NCBI GenBank assembly: GCA_941918925.1
Contig: OW799233.1
Location: 117,689,833-117,753,832 of the forward strand
From: Phyto melanocephala
Lineage: Eukaryota; Arthropoda; Insecta; Diptera; Rhinophoridae
Reading direction: 5' to 3'
Length of the DNA: 64,000 bases
Shown here: one piece after another, positions 33,566-44,900 of the stretch
Layout: each line of letters begins with the position of its first letter
How positions within the stretch are numbered: the first letter of the stretch is position 1
Position numbers and translations under genes: made by a program
The notes under the pieces: model-generated
What the model was told of the DNA's origin: nothing
The model's input: only the letters and a program-made list of their open reading frames with translations
Databases searched by the model: none

Positions 33566-33596
33566 TACCCTTACAATTATTGTGAAGGGTATAATA

Positions 33597-34206
33597 AAGG
33601 ATCCGAATTATCCGCTTATATTCAAAAGTATTTCTATGAAACAGAGGCTATTATGTTAACAAAAAAATACGGTTATAATATTTTCGTTGTTTAACGAGGC
33701 AGCTACGTTATTGGCAGAGACTCACAAGCATAGATAGAAACATAAACGATCATATGGTCGATCTTCTGGAAAAAAATTACGTTTTGAAAGCGTACTATAA
33801 TAATTAATTATTTATTTCCTTACGACAACCAAGTGTTTGTTTAAGGTTTGTATTTAATGTTCACTTTTCACTAAACTATAATAAGGTTGTACTTAAAATA
33901 CAATATGGTTTAAAAAAATTTTACATCAAGCATAGTATGATGTCGTTACACAAATAAAGTTTCTTTTATCAATTAAAATTAGAATTAAATATAAATGTTA
34001 GGTGCAAAGCAGTCATGTTTTTAACAGCTTATTTTTGTTTTAATGCTTTTTTATTTTTATTGTAAACTAAAATAAAGAGACATTGATTTTGATCATTAAA
34101 AAATGAAGGAACATAATCTATGTTTAATAATAATTTTTGGTTTGTGGAAGTGTCAACTCTGAAATATAAAAACTGTCACATATGCTTATTTCGATTATTA
34201 ATAATT
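33597..34206. other. AT-rich stretch, possible old family A relic
   Basis: The stretch 33800-33940 has a loose resemblance to the family A interior (GACAACCAA, TTTAATGTTCACTTTTC, TATGGTTTAAAAAAA), too weak to call. No gene recognised. Confidence 0.3.
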
Positions 34207-34324
34207 ATGAAAATTTACGTTGGGGCCGCTCGCAAATTCTTAAGTATTTCCTGTCGAAAAAGTGCACCTAATGTGTCAACCATTCGCAGAGTAGTCAAAA
34301 ATTTTAAGAAGCTAGGTCAGTTCC
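34207..34324 (+). pseudogene. Mariner transposase N-terminal fragment
   Basis: About 39 codons reading MKIYVGAARKFLSISCRKSA then PNVSTIRRVVKNFKKLG, the end of the first DNA-binding helix-turn-helix of a mariner-type transposase. It stops at the insertion point of a family F element. No matching continuation was recognised on the far side. Confidence 0.6.
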
Positions 34325-34669
34325 AAGGCATATTCATACAGGTATATGCAACGGCGATTTGATACAAGGAAGCAACTTTTTCGTATATTAGGGTTGGAAA
34401 AGTTGCTATGAAATATTTAGTTTAATAAAATTTGATTAAAGAAAACGATATATATTCGTGAAACACATTATAAATTGTGCAAAAGCTAAAAATAAATTTG
34501 TTAAATTTATTATCAAACCAGTACTTTCAAGTTAAGTGTACAATACCGAAATCAAATTCTCATTTTCCATCCCTGTATTAATAAATGAAATTAAGGCGAA
34601 TTTAATAAGTTTTTACAATATGCTTCTCAATCATCTGAGCTGGTAATTTCACCTGTATAAAAACGCCTT
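34325..34669 (-). mobile_element. Family F DNA transposon/MITE, copy 2
   Basis: Opposite orientation to copy 1. Begins AAGGCATATTCATACAGGT and ATATGCAACGGCGA, ends with the complement of AAGGCGTTTTTATACAGGTG, and next to that end keeps CAGCTCAGATGATTG (copy 1: CAGCACATGATGATG). GGTCAGTTC flanks it at 34315-34323 and 34671-34679 (9 bp). Counting one more base on each side gives a C...G terminus. Non-coding. Confidence 0.75.
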
Positions 34670-34689
34670 GGGTCAGTTCAGCAACTGAC

Positions 34690-35629
34690 TATGAGTAAAT
34701 AAAGTCAATGACAGTTTTTCGAAAAAAGTCTGTATCAAAAAACAGAAAAAAAACAGTTGTAATTATGTCAACTTAAAAATCTTACGGTCTGTCAAAATTA
34801 AATTTTCAAATACAAAGTATTGCCTTCGGCGTATTTCGATTTACTCTGTACGAATTTTGTGGTCGTGAGAATTATTGGCATGTAGAAAAACGCTTGCAAT
34901 TCTTTTTAAGTTTCATGCGAATATTAATAGTACGTATGTGGTGTGAGGAAAAATTACTACATACCGGTTTTTTTTTACAAACATAACAAAAATAACACTA
35001 TACATAAACAACATCCAATTTTCTTGCTTCCCCATTATGATGCTGTTGGTTTTATTTTTTTGTTTTAAACAATATATATTTGTTGACCAGTAAACATATA
35101 GCGACAACTGGAATACAACGATAATATAGTTTATGTGTAAAAAAAAGTCACCAAAAATATTTATAGTAGTTAATAGCAATATAAATAGCGGCAGCTATAA
35201 AATGGTTTCCGAAGAGTCTTTTAGTACTTAAGTGGGTTATATGCAGCAACACTACATGCATAATAAAAAGTCAAAGTTGCTTAACACTGCTTTTATGAGC
35301 AATAATTTTTTTATGTTAAGGTAATTTGGTAGTTTTAAGAAATGAAATTGTAATTTTAAGTTAAATAGAATAATTTAAGAGTTTTTTGAGAATTCAAATA
35401 ACTCGTTTGGTGAGTTGGCTTATCCGTCAATTGGATTTTTTTCTGTAACATCAGCTAAAAGGACTACCTTGCGTGTAGCACAAAAAAAAAATAAAAAAAT
35501 TTAATAAATAAATAAAAAAATTATGTGCAATATTTTTTATATCCTCTAACATCACTAGTCAATTCTGGTATACAGATAAATAGGGCGGTACAAAAAAAAC
35601 GAACGATATTATTTGTAAATAAAACAAAA
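34690..35629. other. AT-rich stretch, nothing recognised
   Basis: The 88-codon frame at 34913-35179 (minus) is hydrophobic, low in complexity and without a domain. No repeat ends recognised. Confidence 0.45.
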
Positions 35630-35639
35630 TCTTTTCAGA

Positions 35640-36150
35640 GATTTATCTCAATATTTTTTATCATGATGAAAGGATATGTTTAAACGAAATAACGTCCAAA
35701 TGTTCGTTTCGACTTCGGTTGCATATTTCTATCCTATATTGTCTATATTTTCATAATTGAAGTTCAATATCGTTAGTGTACCGAATAACCTCTTTAATTC
35801 TTCTTGGCATGTCAATTAAATATTCCCAAATATAGATGTCCTACGGTGTCAAGTCACATTATCTTTACGGTCAATTAATATCGCCACAGGGTTAGATAAC
35901 ACAGATATTGAATTTCTCGCGCAAAAGAGTCATTGTTTCGTTGGCCGTGTGGCAAGTGGCATCATTCTATTAAAGTCATATATCGTCCAGGTTTATAACC
36001 CCAATTTCTGGCCATCTCGCCATAGCGAACACCTTTCACGGTAACTGCTTGCCCGACCTTATTTCCGAAGAACTATGGCCTGATAAATTCGCCAGTCCAT
36101 AAACCGCAACAAACAATCACTTCTTGTGGATGAATTGAATTTTTAACAAT
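35640..36150 (-). pseudogene. Decayed mariner-type transposase, C-terminal half
   Basis: On the minus strand the interrupted frame retains scattered traces of the catalytic half. A block near 36090-36000 is a worn form of the FIGP.FF...G.AVTV region; TRPTKQ*LFCARNSIS near 35950 stands where THTA..TM.LLRE.F is expected; after it comes NPVAILIDRK where INWPPRS is expected. Many stops and frameshifts. It belongs to the mariner/Tc1 superfamily; the subgroup cannot be resolved. It is a different copy type from the AAGGGTGG mariners. Confidence 0.5.
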
Positions 36151-36252
36151 TACTTTAGGAAATCTGATCAGATGCTATAAATTTACTTACATTAAAACTG
36201 TTTAAGATTTTTTGTTCTTTTATAAATCTTTGTTTAATATTTATTTACTATA

Positions 36253-36752
36253 AAAGCCCGGCGCGCGTTGCTACGCCCCTTAATGAATCAAAATGCATTC
36301 TGAATTTTAATTAAATATCAAGTACAAAAACCTAAAAATTATAATTTTTTTATGGGCGTGGCACTGCCCACTTTTCTAATCACGAAATTGTAAAGTCATA
36401 ACAGCTCAGTATGTGTACAAAGTTTCAGAAAAATCGGTCCAGTTCAAGTACCTCAAAATTAAAACTTTTTTAGGGGAGTGGCCCCGCCCACTTTTCTTAT
36501 CACGAAATTATTTAGTCATGACAGCTCGATATGTGTGCAAAGTTTCAGAAAAATCGGTCAAGTGCAAGTAGCTAAAAATGATAATTAATTTTTAATGGGC
36601 GTGGCCCTGCCCACTTTTTTCCACTCATAAACACTCCCTGGTATGTGTACAACAACTTACCAAAGTTTCAGCCCGATCGGTTTTACAGTTTCGGAGTCTA
36701 TAGCTAACACACACACACACACACAGAGTTTCACTTTTATATATATAGATTT
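36253..36752 (+). mobile_element. Family G tandem-repeat element, copy 1
   Basis: Starts AAAAGCCCGGCGCGCGTTGC and ends GAGTTTCACTTTTATATATA. Inside are three tandem units of ~120 bases, each opening with (T)ATGGGCGTGGC..TGCCCACTTTT and holding TATGTGTGCAAAGTTTCAG followed by AATCGGTCCAGTGCAAGTA. A (CA)n run lies at about 36711-36724, just before the end. The same element with five units is at 51525-52283. Non-coding; superfamily unknown. Confidence 0.7.
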
Positions 36753-39700
36753 CAAACAGTACTTAACGAAACTGGACCATAAAAAAAATTCCCATTTAAA
36801 TTAACCATATAAAACAAAATTACTCATTTCAACAATTTTATAAATTTAATATTTTATATATAATTTACCATTTGTCAGCACATTTCATGCACCTGGTATA
36901 ATTTATTTGTATTCTGTTTTATTTTTTAATATTTTTTTGCATGTGAATACACAAGATACTAACTAATTGCAAAATGCAATTAACCACTTGAAAAACTTAT
37001 GTATAAGTGTGCGTGTTTGTGTTGCTGCGTGTGTATGTATTTATGTATATGTTCCCGGTGGCGAAAGTCATCATGAATAACACTAAAAATTTCATCGATG
37101 ACAAAAGCTGATTGGTGTCATATGCGGTAATAATTTTCAAAAGTATTTTCTTAAGTTTCTTTGACGACCATAGCGTTTGCGTATAAATGATAACTAACAG
37201 ACATAAAAAAAAACATGTTAAGTAATGACTTATAATCAAAATGTTTATTAATTTCAACATCACCTCAATGATGTTGTTACGCATAACTTCCCTTATGTGT
37301 GCCCTTTTTATGAGGACTAATTGATGAAATCTTAATTTAAAAAATTTTCAGATAAATTTTAACTAAATACGAGAAATTTGTTCAAATACTGTGACAATGT
37401 TTTATCGATGAAAATGTCATGGTGATAAGGTCGTTCAAATTCGCCACTGGGTTTAAACGCATTGCATTACGTCGATTTTATATAAGCTAATATATGTATG
37501 TATTTATTTTACAATCAGAAAATATCATTTAAGAGGATGAACGAAAATAAACGGAAAAAAAATATATTGTATCCTCTTCACAAGTTGTGCACATTTGTAT
37601 CAATAAATGTTAATAATATATACAATTTATGTCTATCGATGTTTTTATGTACACATACGTACACTTCATACATTCACAAGTGCACACTCACGCAGTCATC
37701 GGTAGCACGCTAACCAACAGCGACTGATAGACAGTTGAACGAATAGATGGACAGATGAATATTTAAGCGGTTAGACTGACATTCTCACAACCAAATAAAG
37801 TCCACAAAACGTACATGTTAAAGTAATTTAATAAATATATTTAACAGAGATAATGGCGATAAATATTATTCAGTGTTTGTTATTAAAATATTTTTTGTGC
37901 ACTCACAGTCAGCCGTAAAAGTAAATGGACGATTATTTCACTGCAAACATCAAAAGTTATGAAAATTTATTTTATTCATAAAAAAATAGAAATTTTGTTA
38001 TATGTTTACGGAAAAGCAAAATGGAATAGAGGGTTTTTGTTATTTATAACTATTTTATTGTGAATTCTTTCGTCATGGCTTTCAAGAAAAATATATAGAA
38101 AATAAAACACGCATCAACCACATACCAATATAATTGAATTTTATTAACAACTGAGTTGGCATGCACAACGTCGATAGTTTATTAAATGGCTTGCAGTCAT
38201 AGCATAAGCAATAAACTATTTGTCTATAAATAAATATTTGTCGGCATGAGTATCTAAAGATATTTGTATACTCTTCAACTATCACCTTTTGACACTTGAC
38301 ACAATATTTAAGTGTTTTGACACAATTTGTGATATAATTAAGATTGCTGCCAGAGTTTTAATATACATTTGATAAGTTGTTTTTCAAAATAGTGCGAATT
38401 ATGTAAGTCGAAAGTTAACGGAAAATTTTGTAAAATGTTACTTATTTCCTTTTTATTTAAGAAATGGTAACATCAACAAATACATTTTCTGAATTTGAGT
38501 GACAAAGAATTCCGTAACAATTCGTCAGCGACAATTTTGCACCTAAAATATTTTATTTAGAGTAGATTGTTCTAGGACCATCGTATAGTGTTAAAGACAA
38601 TGCACCGCTACCGAAAATATATACACTCAAAAAACAAATCAAGTAATCCGTACTTAAATCTATCCGTAGCGGTAAGTACGGATTTTCTTAAACCAAGTAC
38701 AAAATTCTTGATTTAAGAATGCATGAGTCAAGTACGAATTTCTTAATTTGAGTAATTGTTAAGCTAAAAACAGTTTGATTTTAAGAATTATTAGCTTGAT
38801 CTAAGCCCGAAACCATACTTAACGTAAGCTAGGAAAAATAGTAATTCAAGTATAAATGAGATTGGATTAATCAAAATATTCGCTTATTTCTATAATTCGT
38901 AACTTAGTTTAATCATTGTATAGTACAGTACCCTTAGCGATACATTTTATTAAAACTAAAAAACCAAACTAACGGACAAATCACGATAGCTAAGTTAGCT
39001 ACGTCATTCTTACATTAATCTGCTTGACTCTTGCTCTAACTTCCCCAAAAAAGGGATCAAAAAGGGGATTCAGCTTTCCTATCGTAAGTGTTGTTACTTA
39101 TAGCTAAAGTATGATAAACAAAATGAGAATTATTAAAACTTGTTCTGTTGCTGTTAAAGGAGGCAATTACAGTAAAATACAATTCATGTATTGGGTTCAG
39201 TATTTTAAAATATTTATATGCGTAGAAATTATGTAGCTACATCTGTCTAGATACTGTTTAATTTAATTAGTTACTCTCTGTAATTGACTAACTAACAAAC
39301 CACTAGTTAATAAAATAGTACATCTATGACAGTTTTGACAGAAATAAAGTGACCAAATAGTATGTTTTAATTAATGTTGCATTTGAACTTTTTATTATTT
39401 TTAAATTTTAATTTAAAAACGTTTATATCAGCCTTTACGTTAAAAAAGATAAAGACCAGAATATTCTGGCCAACTTTGCTAAAACAAATTTAAACAAATA
39501 AATCATGAATGCATTTCCACTAATTACTTGCATGTTACATAAAACTCAGCACACACTGTTGAACAAATGATGTTTTTTTATCGAGAAAACACTATTCAAA
39601 GCATATATTTAATATTTTTAAAATAAATTTAATACTTGTTATAGTTGTTTTTATTACTCTTGCTTGCCATTAGTGTATGGAATGCTAGATTTAAATAGAT

Positions 39701-39900
39701 TTTAAAATAATTCAAATTCCAATTTAATTAAACTAAAATGCAAAAATCATATGCAATGCATGTTCTGGCTACATGCAACAGATAAATAAGTAATCTTCTT
39801 ATGAGTTAAAATGCTTTTTCGTTTATAACGTTTGATTATTTCTATACAAATAATGAAAATTATTTAAATACTATTACCTAAATGAGATCAGTTTTATTTT
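36753..39900. other. 3.1 kb AT-rich stretch, nothing firmly recognised
   Basis: No gene recognised; the frames at 36997-37284, 37498-37713 and 38082-38285 are unsupported. At 38620-38880 variants of CAAGTAC.AATTTCTTAA and CTTGATTTAAG recur on both strands, possibly an old repeat. ATGT/ACAC simple sequence lies near 37495 and 37650. Confidence 0.4.
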
Positions 39901-40156
39901 AACAAGTAAGAGCACTATATTCGGCTGTGCCAAATCTTTTATACCCACCACCAATTTTTTGTACATTTAAAGCACAATATTTATTATTTTGTTAATCGCT
40001 ATGGAATAATCTCTTTATAATAAAATATGTATCACTTTCTTTGTAGAGGGTGGTTAAATTTTAAGGGCCCATGTTGAAGGTGAACCACACCTAAACTTCA
40101 ACTTTTTGCTTGCATTTTATTTGACATTTCTCAATCTCAGACTAACTCAATATGAA
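39901..40156 (-). mobile_element. Family C Helentron-like element, 3' end piece
   Basis: Minus-orientation copy of the 3' end: AACAAGTAAGAGC, the ATTCGGC...GCC hairpin (one base altered), then the complement of GGTGGTGGGTATAAAAG and of the sequence upstream to the carried mariner at 40046. It is cut short where the family B element begins. Confidence 0.72.
40046..40156 (+). mobile_element. End fragment of the deleted mariner
   Basis: GAGGGTGGTTAAATTTTAAG, preceded by TA, then GGGCCCATGTTG and about 80 further bases (ACACCTAAACTTCAACTTTTT, TTTGACATTTCTCAATCTCA) matching 59281-59345. It lies at the same place relative to the family C 3' end as the copies at 22986 and 42380. Confidence 0.75.
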
Positions 40157-40164
40157 CTTACTTG

Positions 40165-41047
40165 TTATACCCTTCACACAGTGAAAAAGGGTATATATAG
40201 GTTTGTCATTCCGTGTGAAATTTCTACAATTTTGATTTCCGACCCCATAAAGTATATATTTTCTGAAAGCTTATGAATAGGGAAGTCGATTAAGCCCTGT
40301 CCGTCTGTCCGTCTGTCCGTCTGTCCGTCTGACCGTCTGTCCGTGTGTATGTTGAAATCAACTTTTTGAAGCCCCCCGACATCGCTTGGACTCGGGTGAG
40401 GTATTAAAATATCAGAAATATTCGGGAGTAGATTGCTATTGAAAATCAGAAACATCGGTACATAAACAACTGAGATATGAGCAAAAACCCACGACCACCT
40501 CGATTTTTTTTTCACAAAAACAACATTACAACAACAACATACATACATACAAACGTGTATAGTGCTTAGAGAAAATATGGCATTGAATCCCAGCTGAGCC
40601 AAAAAAATTTTTTTTTATTTTTTTTTTAATTTTTTTTTTAATTTTTTTTTTATTTTTTTTTTATTTTTTAATTAATATATTATTTATATTTTTATTATTA
40701 TTGTTTTTTAATTTTTTTTTTTAAATATTTTTTTTTTTATTTTTTTTGTTTCATATTTGTTATATATATTTTAATTATTTTTTAAAATTTTTTTTTTAAT
40801 TTTTTTTTTTAATTTTTTTTTTAAATTTTTTTTTTTAAATTTTTTTTTTAATTTTTTTTTATTTTTTTTTAACATACATACGTAAATTTATAATTTTACA
40901 ATGTGGATGTTTTTATATATGTATGGTTTTTATATGTTTGTACGTATATCATATGGAATGGTGATACAAACTACTGTTATTGCATGACTACACGGTGTGA
41001 AGGGTATATAAGATTCGGCACGGCCGAATATAGCGCTCTTACTTGTT
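40165..41047 (+). mobile_element. Family B mini-me-like element, full-length (883 bp)
   Basis: Both ends are present: TTATACCCTTCACACAGTG with the internal palindrome completing AAAAAGGGTATATATAGG at the 5' end, and GTGAAGGGTATATAAGATTC, hairpin, GCGCTCTTACTTGTT at the 3' end. The TTATACCCTTCAC/GTGAAGGGTATA pair forms subterminal inverted repeats as in Helentrons. A GTCY microsatellite lies at 40297-40346 and a long A/T-run core at 40600-40870. No transposase or helicase. The 142-codon open frame on the minus strand (40174-40602) is repeat read-through. CTTACTTGTT immediately before the start may be the tail of a preceding element. Confidence 0.8.
40297..40346 (+). repeat. GTCY microsatellite (GTCTGTCC)n in family B
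   Basis: About 50 bases of GTCC/GTCT repeats (CTGTCCGTCTGTCCGTCTGT...). This is the diagnostic second proto-microsatellite of mini-me elements. It is longer here than in the copies at 13140, 30890 and 45560. Confidence 0.85.
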
Positions 41048-41599
41048 TTAAATTCCTATGGAAAAGTTTTACTTTTTAAATACTTAAAAAAGCTATATCA
41101 TGAAAACTAGAGCTGATATAGACAAACTGATTACAGATTACTTCAGCGCACCCAACTTAACTAGAAACAGTTGATAAATTCAAAGAAACAAATTGAGTGG
41201 TGGCCTGTGTTATCTGTTAACAAAATATATTACAGTTTTTTTAGTTTTAGCTTCACTAAGAAGACTACATTTCGTACCACCCAAAATTAAAAACACCCTT
41301 AAACTAACTTTGTCGCATTTCTCATATGCTTGATACATCTCTGACCTCCTGAATTTAGGAAAATTTTGACCTAAGTCAAAAAAAATTATCTATAAACATT
41401 ATAAACAATTTATTTTCATGTACTAATGGCTAACAAATTTTAAAATTATACAAAACTTATTTCGTTTGAAAATCTTTTAAAAGCAAAATGTTATAGAAGT
41501 TTAAAAATCAAAATCTTACTAATAAATTTCCCGTTTTAGAAAAATGCAGAGAATGTATATTTTAAATCACCCTGTGGCCCTTAAAATTTAACCTTAAAT
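41048..41599. other. AT-rich stretch, nothing recognised
   Basis: A short TGGCCCTTAAAATTTAACC at about 41575 resembles the inner end of the deleted mariner and may be a scar. No gene recognised. Confidence 0.4.
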
Positions 41600-42526
41600 T
41601 CACTTTCTTCCTCCTAAATTCATGTAAATTCTCTATGAATTAAGATTTTGGAATACTAAAGGACTATATTGAAATATCTAAGTTATGTTTATTAGCAGAA
41701 ACTTTATTGACACGCGTATTTTAACGGCCTCTTTCATTGAAAGACTAAATTTACGAAAACATTTTACTAGCATACCGAAGTTATAATGGGTGGTTTAATT
41801 TTAAGGGACTATGTTGATTTTGAATAAAATTATTAACATTTATTTTTATAATGATAATATTTGTACGCTTCAATTATGTATGGAACAAAATATCGGCCAA
41901 ATGGCCCCCCAACCTAGGCGGCACACCACGATCCGATAGTCCAAATTTTCAATGACACTGTGAGGCTCGATTGTTGGGCACGATGATGAGTCGAGGTTGC
42001 TGGCTCTTTTGCCACGTTATCGTGAAAAACAGCAATGTTTCCCATTCAACGAACTAAGATGGCATTCACAGATGTTTTCACATTTCATACAGACCTGCTT
42101 TGCAGACATTTAAATATTTTTTACAATTCTCACGATTGTGGACGAATTCGAACGCTTATGTTGACCAAAAGAATCGCGAAGTGCACGAAATGCATTTTGA
42201 TTTGAACGCCCATTTTTATAAAAATCTTTAATATTTAAAAGCGTCTCTCGATTGCGTATCTTTCCACGGTTCAAATTGAGTTAGTCTGAGATTGAGAAAT
42301 GTCAAAAGAAATACAAGAAAAAAGTTGAAGTTTAGATGTGGTTCACCTTAAACATGGGCCCTTAAAATTTAACCACCCTCTACAAAGAAAGTAATACATA
42401 TTTTATTATAAAGAGATTATTCTATAGCGATTAACAAAATAATAAATATTGTGCTTTATATGTACACAAAATTGGTGGTGGGTATAAAAGATTCGGCACA
42501 GCCGAATATAGTGCTCTTACTTGTTT
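41600..42526 (+). mobile_element. Family C Helentron-like element, 3' half with deleted mariner
   Basis: Matches the 3' half of 21345-23131: TAAAGGACTATATTGAAATA, GCAGAAACTTTATTGACACG, CATACCGAAGTTATA, the mariner, AGAAAGTAATACATATTTTA, GGTGGTGGGTATAAAAGATTC, hairpin and CTCTTACTTGTT. The 5' half is missing. Confidence 0.75.
41786..42380 (-). mobile_element. Internally deleted mariner inside the family C piece
   Basis: TA-flanked, 595 bp, TIRs ATGGGTGGTTTAATTTTAAG and GAGGGTGGTTAAATTTTAAG. It keeps the same N- and C-terminal coding remnants as 22371-22986 and sits after the same host sequence (CCGAAGTTATA), so it is the same ancestral insertion rather than an independent one. Confidence 0.82.
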
Positions 42527-42949
42527 ATTATATTTTACACTTTTTATTATAAATTAGACTATAGTTTATGTACTTCCTTGGTATTAAATTTAATATCCTT
42601 GAATTTCATCTCTCCATAATAATATTTTCTTAAGTTTAAAAACATTCTCAATTTTAAGGATGATGATTTGGTATAAAAGTTTTATGTTTTTCGGATTATG
42701 TAAAAATTTTAGTTCTTCAACCAACTCATAGTTGTTGAACATTTCCTTTTAAAACAACAAAAAACTTTATTTTTAGCTCTTAAAACACAAGTATGTAAAT
42801 GCAGTAAGTTAGAGTGTGTCTCTTTGTCAGTGATGCCCAAACACTTAATTTTATATAAAGTTTATATTTATAGGTAAAGAGGACCCCAATGAAGCGTTAT
42901 TTTCCACTTCATTGACATAATAAATATGTCTCAGAATTTATTGTTTGGA
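42527..42949. other. AT-rich stretch, nothing recognised
   Basis: No gene or repeat end recognised. Confidence 0.4.
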
Positions 42950-43930
42950 CAGAACTCCAACGTCATATAATTTTCGCTGGAAATTAATATCTCAAATGTG
43001 TCACAGAATTCAGTCCAGAGATAAAATCTATGTTAGTTTCAAATCGAATTTTATTGTGCTCCAATTTCAACACATTAGTTTACTCAATAATATCATCATA
43101 ATATGTTTTCGACCTATTTTAGTTATTAAAGAATTCAGGGCTACCAATGGAAATCGCTTCTATCTCTGAATTCCGTGCCACCACTTTAGACTAGTAAACG
43201 ATTTCTCACTGCAGACTAGTGATTGCTGACAATCCTCATAGCACAGTCTTTCATAATCGACAAAACCTCCTTCAGACTGATGTTCTTCATAGCAACCACT
43301 CTTAATATGAGCCTGCTTGTCGTCCTCAAATTTTCGCTATTCAATGCTGAATATTCTCATATTAAATGCGTTGTTGTCTCAGCATTCTTAAGGCATATTA
43401 TTCAAACATCACCCTCCGTTTTCATATGTTCCATAATTATATTTTAAATTTCCATATCGTCTAATCAATGCTGTAATTCAGCTAATCGTTATTCGATTAA
43501 ATTCTAGTACTCCTGCCAAGAAGCTCTCTGACCACCATACGAGGCTTATGTAGTTTACACATTGAAACACCTTTTCCAATACATACCCATCTATCACTTA
43601 GTGCAATTGTAGTTTTTAGATCCATTGTAAGTTTATCGGCCGCTTCATTTTCCTAACCCACTTTAGTGCCACTTCATTCATAGAGGCATTGCTATTAACC
43701 TTTGGAATACGCTCAACCAGCAAAGAGAAGTCCACATTCATTCGCCTAAGCCTAACACCTGCCACTGTCCTCTCTTCCATAAAACACCCATCAGTACAGA
43801 TACTGAGGCCACAATTCCAACACTCACTGAACATAGTTATGAGCGTGCGCTGTAGCCGTGGCACTACCCATACGCCCTATCGGCATCTATCACTAATACT
43901 AACCTTTTAACTCCACATCCGATCTAAATT
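42950..43930 (-). pseudogene. Decayed LINE coding region with RNase H motif
   Basis: On the minus strand an open stretch at 43616-43864 reads CGLSICTDGCFMEERTVAGV, resembling the TDGS...GAGV opening of the RNase H domain in I/LOA-type LINEs, and continues RIPKVNSNASMNEVALKWV. The remaining downstream sequence (to about 42950) is in several frames with stops. Short frames on the plus strand at 42945-43447 and 43689-43910 are shadows. Related relics: 27560-28500 and 47600-48680. Confidence 0.55.
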
Positions 43931-43934
43931 GATA

Positions 43935-44900
43935 ACAATAAAGAGTGGGTCAGAAAAAAAACCTAAAGCGTTCATTATAAAAATTTGTAAATTTATTTCA
44001 ATATTTCACAAATTCGTTCAACATTAAAATATTGACATATTACTAGGTATTGTAAAATTTATTCACTTCTTCCAAAAATCCTTACATTCAAGATCTATAG
44101 GTACTTTTGTTACCTTTAAGCTTGAGGTGGTCCACTTGCGCTTCAAATCGGACATATCCTGGGACACATTTTCTGTGTTTTTTACATGAACATGTTGGGT
44201 GAATTTGCCTCCCGTGGTAAAAAGCTTACATTATTGTTTAAATACCATTTTTCCACAGTGGCATGATGCCAAACCGGGGTAGAAATATAATGGCTGAGCT
44301 ATTTTAATAGCAGAAGCCTTTTTTATTTACTCTGCTTAACATATATTTTTATATTTATCGTGCCTAAAGTCACAAATGATTGGATTTTTTGGCACAACTG
44401 CCAATGGCTTGCCACACAAGGAATTTGTTTATTTTTTTGGTATTGTTCTTCAACTCAAATTCGTCCATCAGCCAGATAAAAATCTTGACCCGGCAAGTGA
44501 AAAAATGCCTCCAATACATAGTTGCCATCATAAATGACATACCAAGTGAACTTTTTTATAAAATTTGACTTAAATTTTTTCGCTAGTTTATTTGCTTATG
44601 ATTTCTTTACCGCATTGCTATCTGAACTTTATACAACATCAACCCAATATCAGCTTTGGTATTACGGGCTGCTTTTGGGAAAAAAGTATTCGGCGCGCTT
44701 CGAAAGAGTTGTTCAAATTCTTTTGCCTTACCCATATCAGTAACGACCCTTTGTTCTTCCTACTCCAGATTTTCTTTCAATACTCAAGTCATCCTTATAA
44801 TGTTAATGGCTTTTGAAACAGTGTAACTAAGAATCTTTAGATATTTTTTTTTATATTTTTCTGAAAGTTAGTATTGAATTTTTTAAGCCTTTACGCACCT
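43935..44900 (-). pseudogene. Decayed Tc1-like transposase
   Basis: On the minus strand, fragments in order resemble a Tc1/DD34E-type transposase common in flies. YVLEAFFHLPGQDFYLADGR and KFLVWQAIGSCAK (a known block after the first catalytic Asp; the usual DDETYV is worn to DGNYV) are followed by FLPRFGIMPLWKN, a worn form of the FWPD.A.CHY block with the second Asp lost. Stops and frameshifts are throughout. Plus-strand frames at 44380-44816 are shadows. Confidence 0.6.

Larger units (their letters stand above)
30654..33594 (-). mobile_element. Family B element split by the env-only LTR element
   Basis: The pieces 30654-31009 and 33562-33594 join to give the family B 5' half: GATTTTCAATACAGATCTGC, TCTGATATTTTAATA, CACGGACAGACGGACAGAC (GTCY), TATACTTTATGGGGTC, CATGGAATGAAAAACC, TATATATACCC, GTGAAGGGTATA. 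Removing the LTR element and one TATA copy restores the family order seen at 13250 and 40180. The hairpin 3' end is missing on this copy. Confidence 0.75.

Noticed and set aside
33800..33940. Possible fifth copy of family A
   Set aside because: Only scattered phrases resemble the family interior and neither terminal repeat is present.
36354..36640. CRISPR-like or gene-cluster reading of the ~120 bp units (also 51640-52200)
   Set aside because: The units are contiguous tandem repeats of a mobile element, without unique spacers, and with a CA microsatellite at the end.
40174..40602. 142-codon minus-strand frame, with related frames at 12879-13205 and 45654-45842
   Set aside because: They are the same stretch of the family B repeat read in the same frame; partial openness in three copies reflects recent common ancestry. 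No domain, Cys/Val-rich reading of simple sequence, and the 142-codon version starts in AT-rich core and runs through the GTCY microsatellite.
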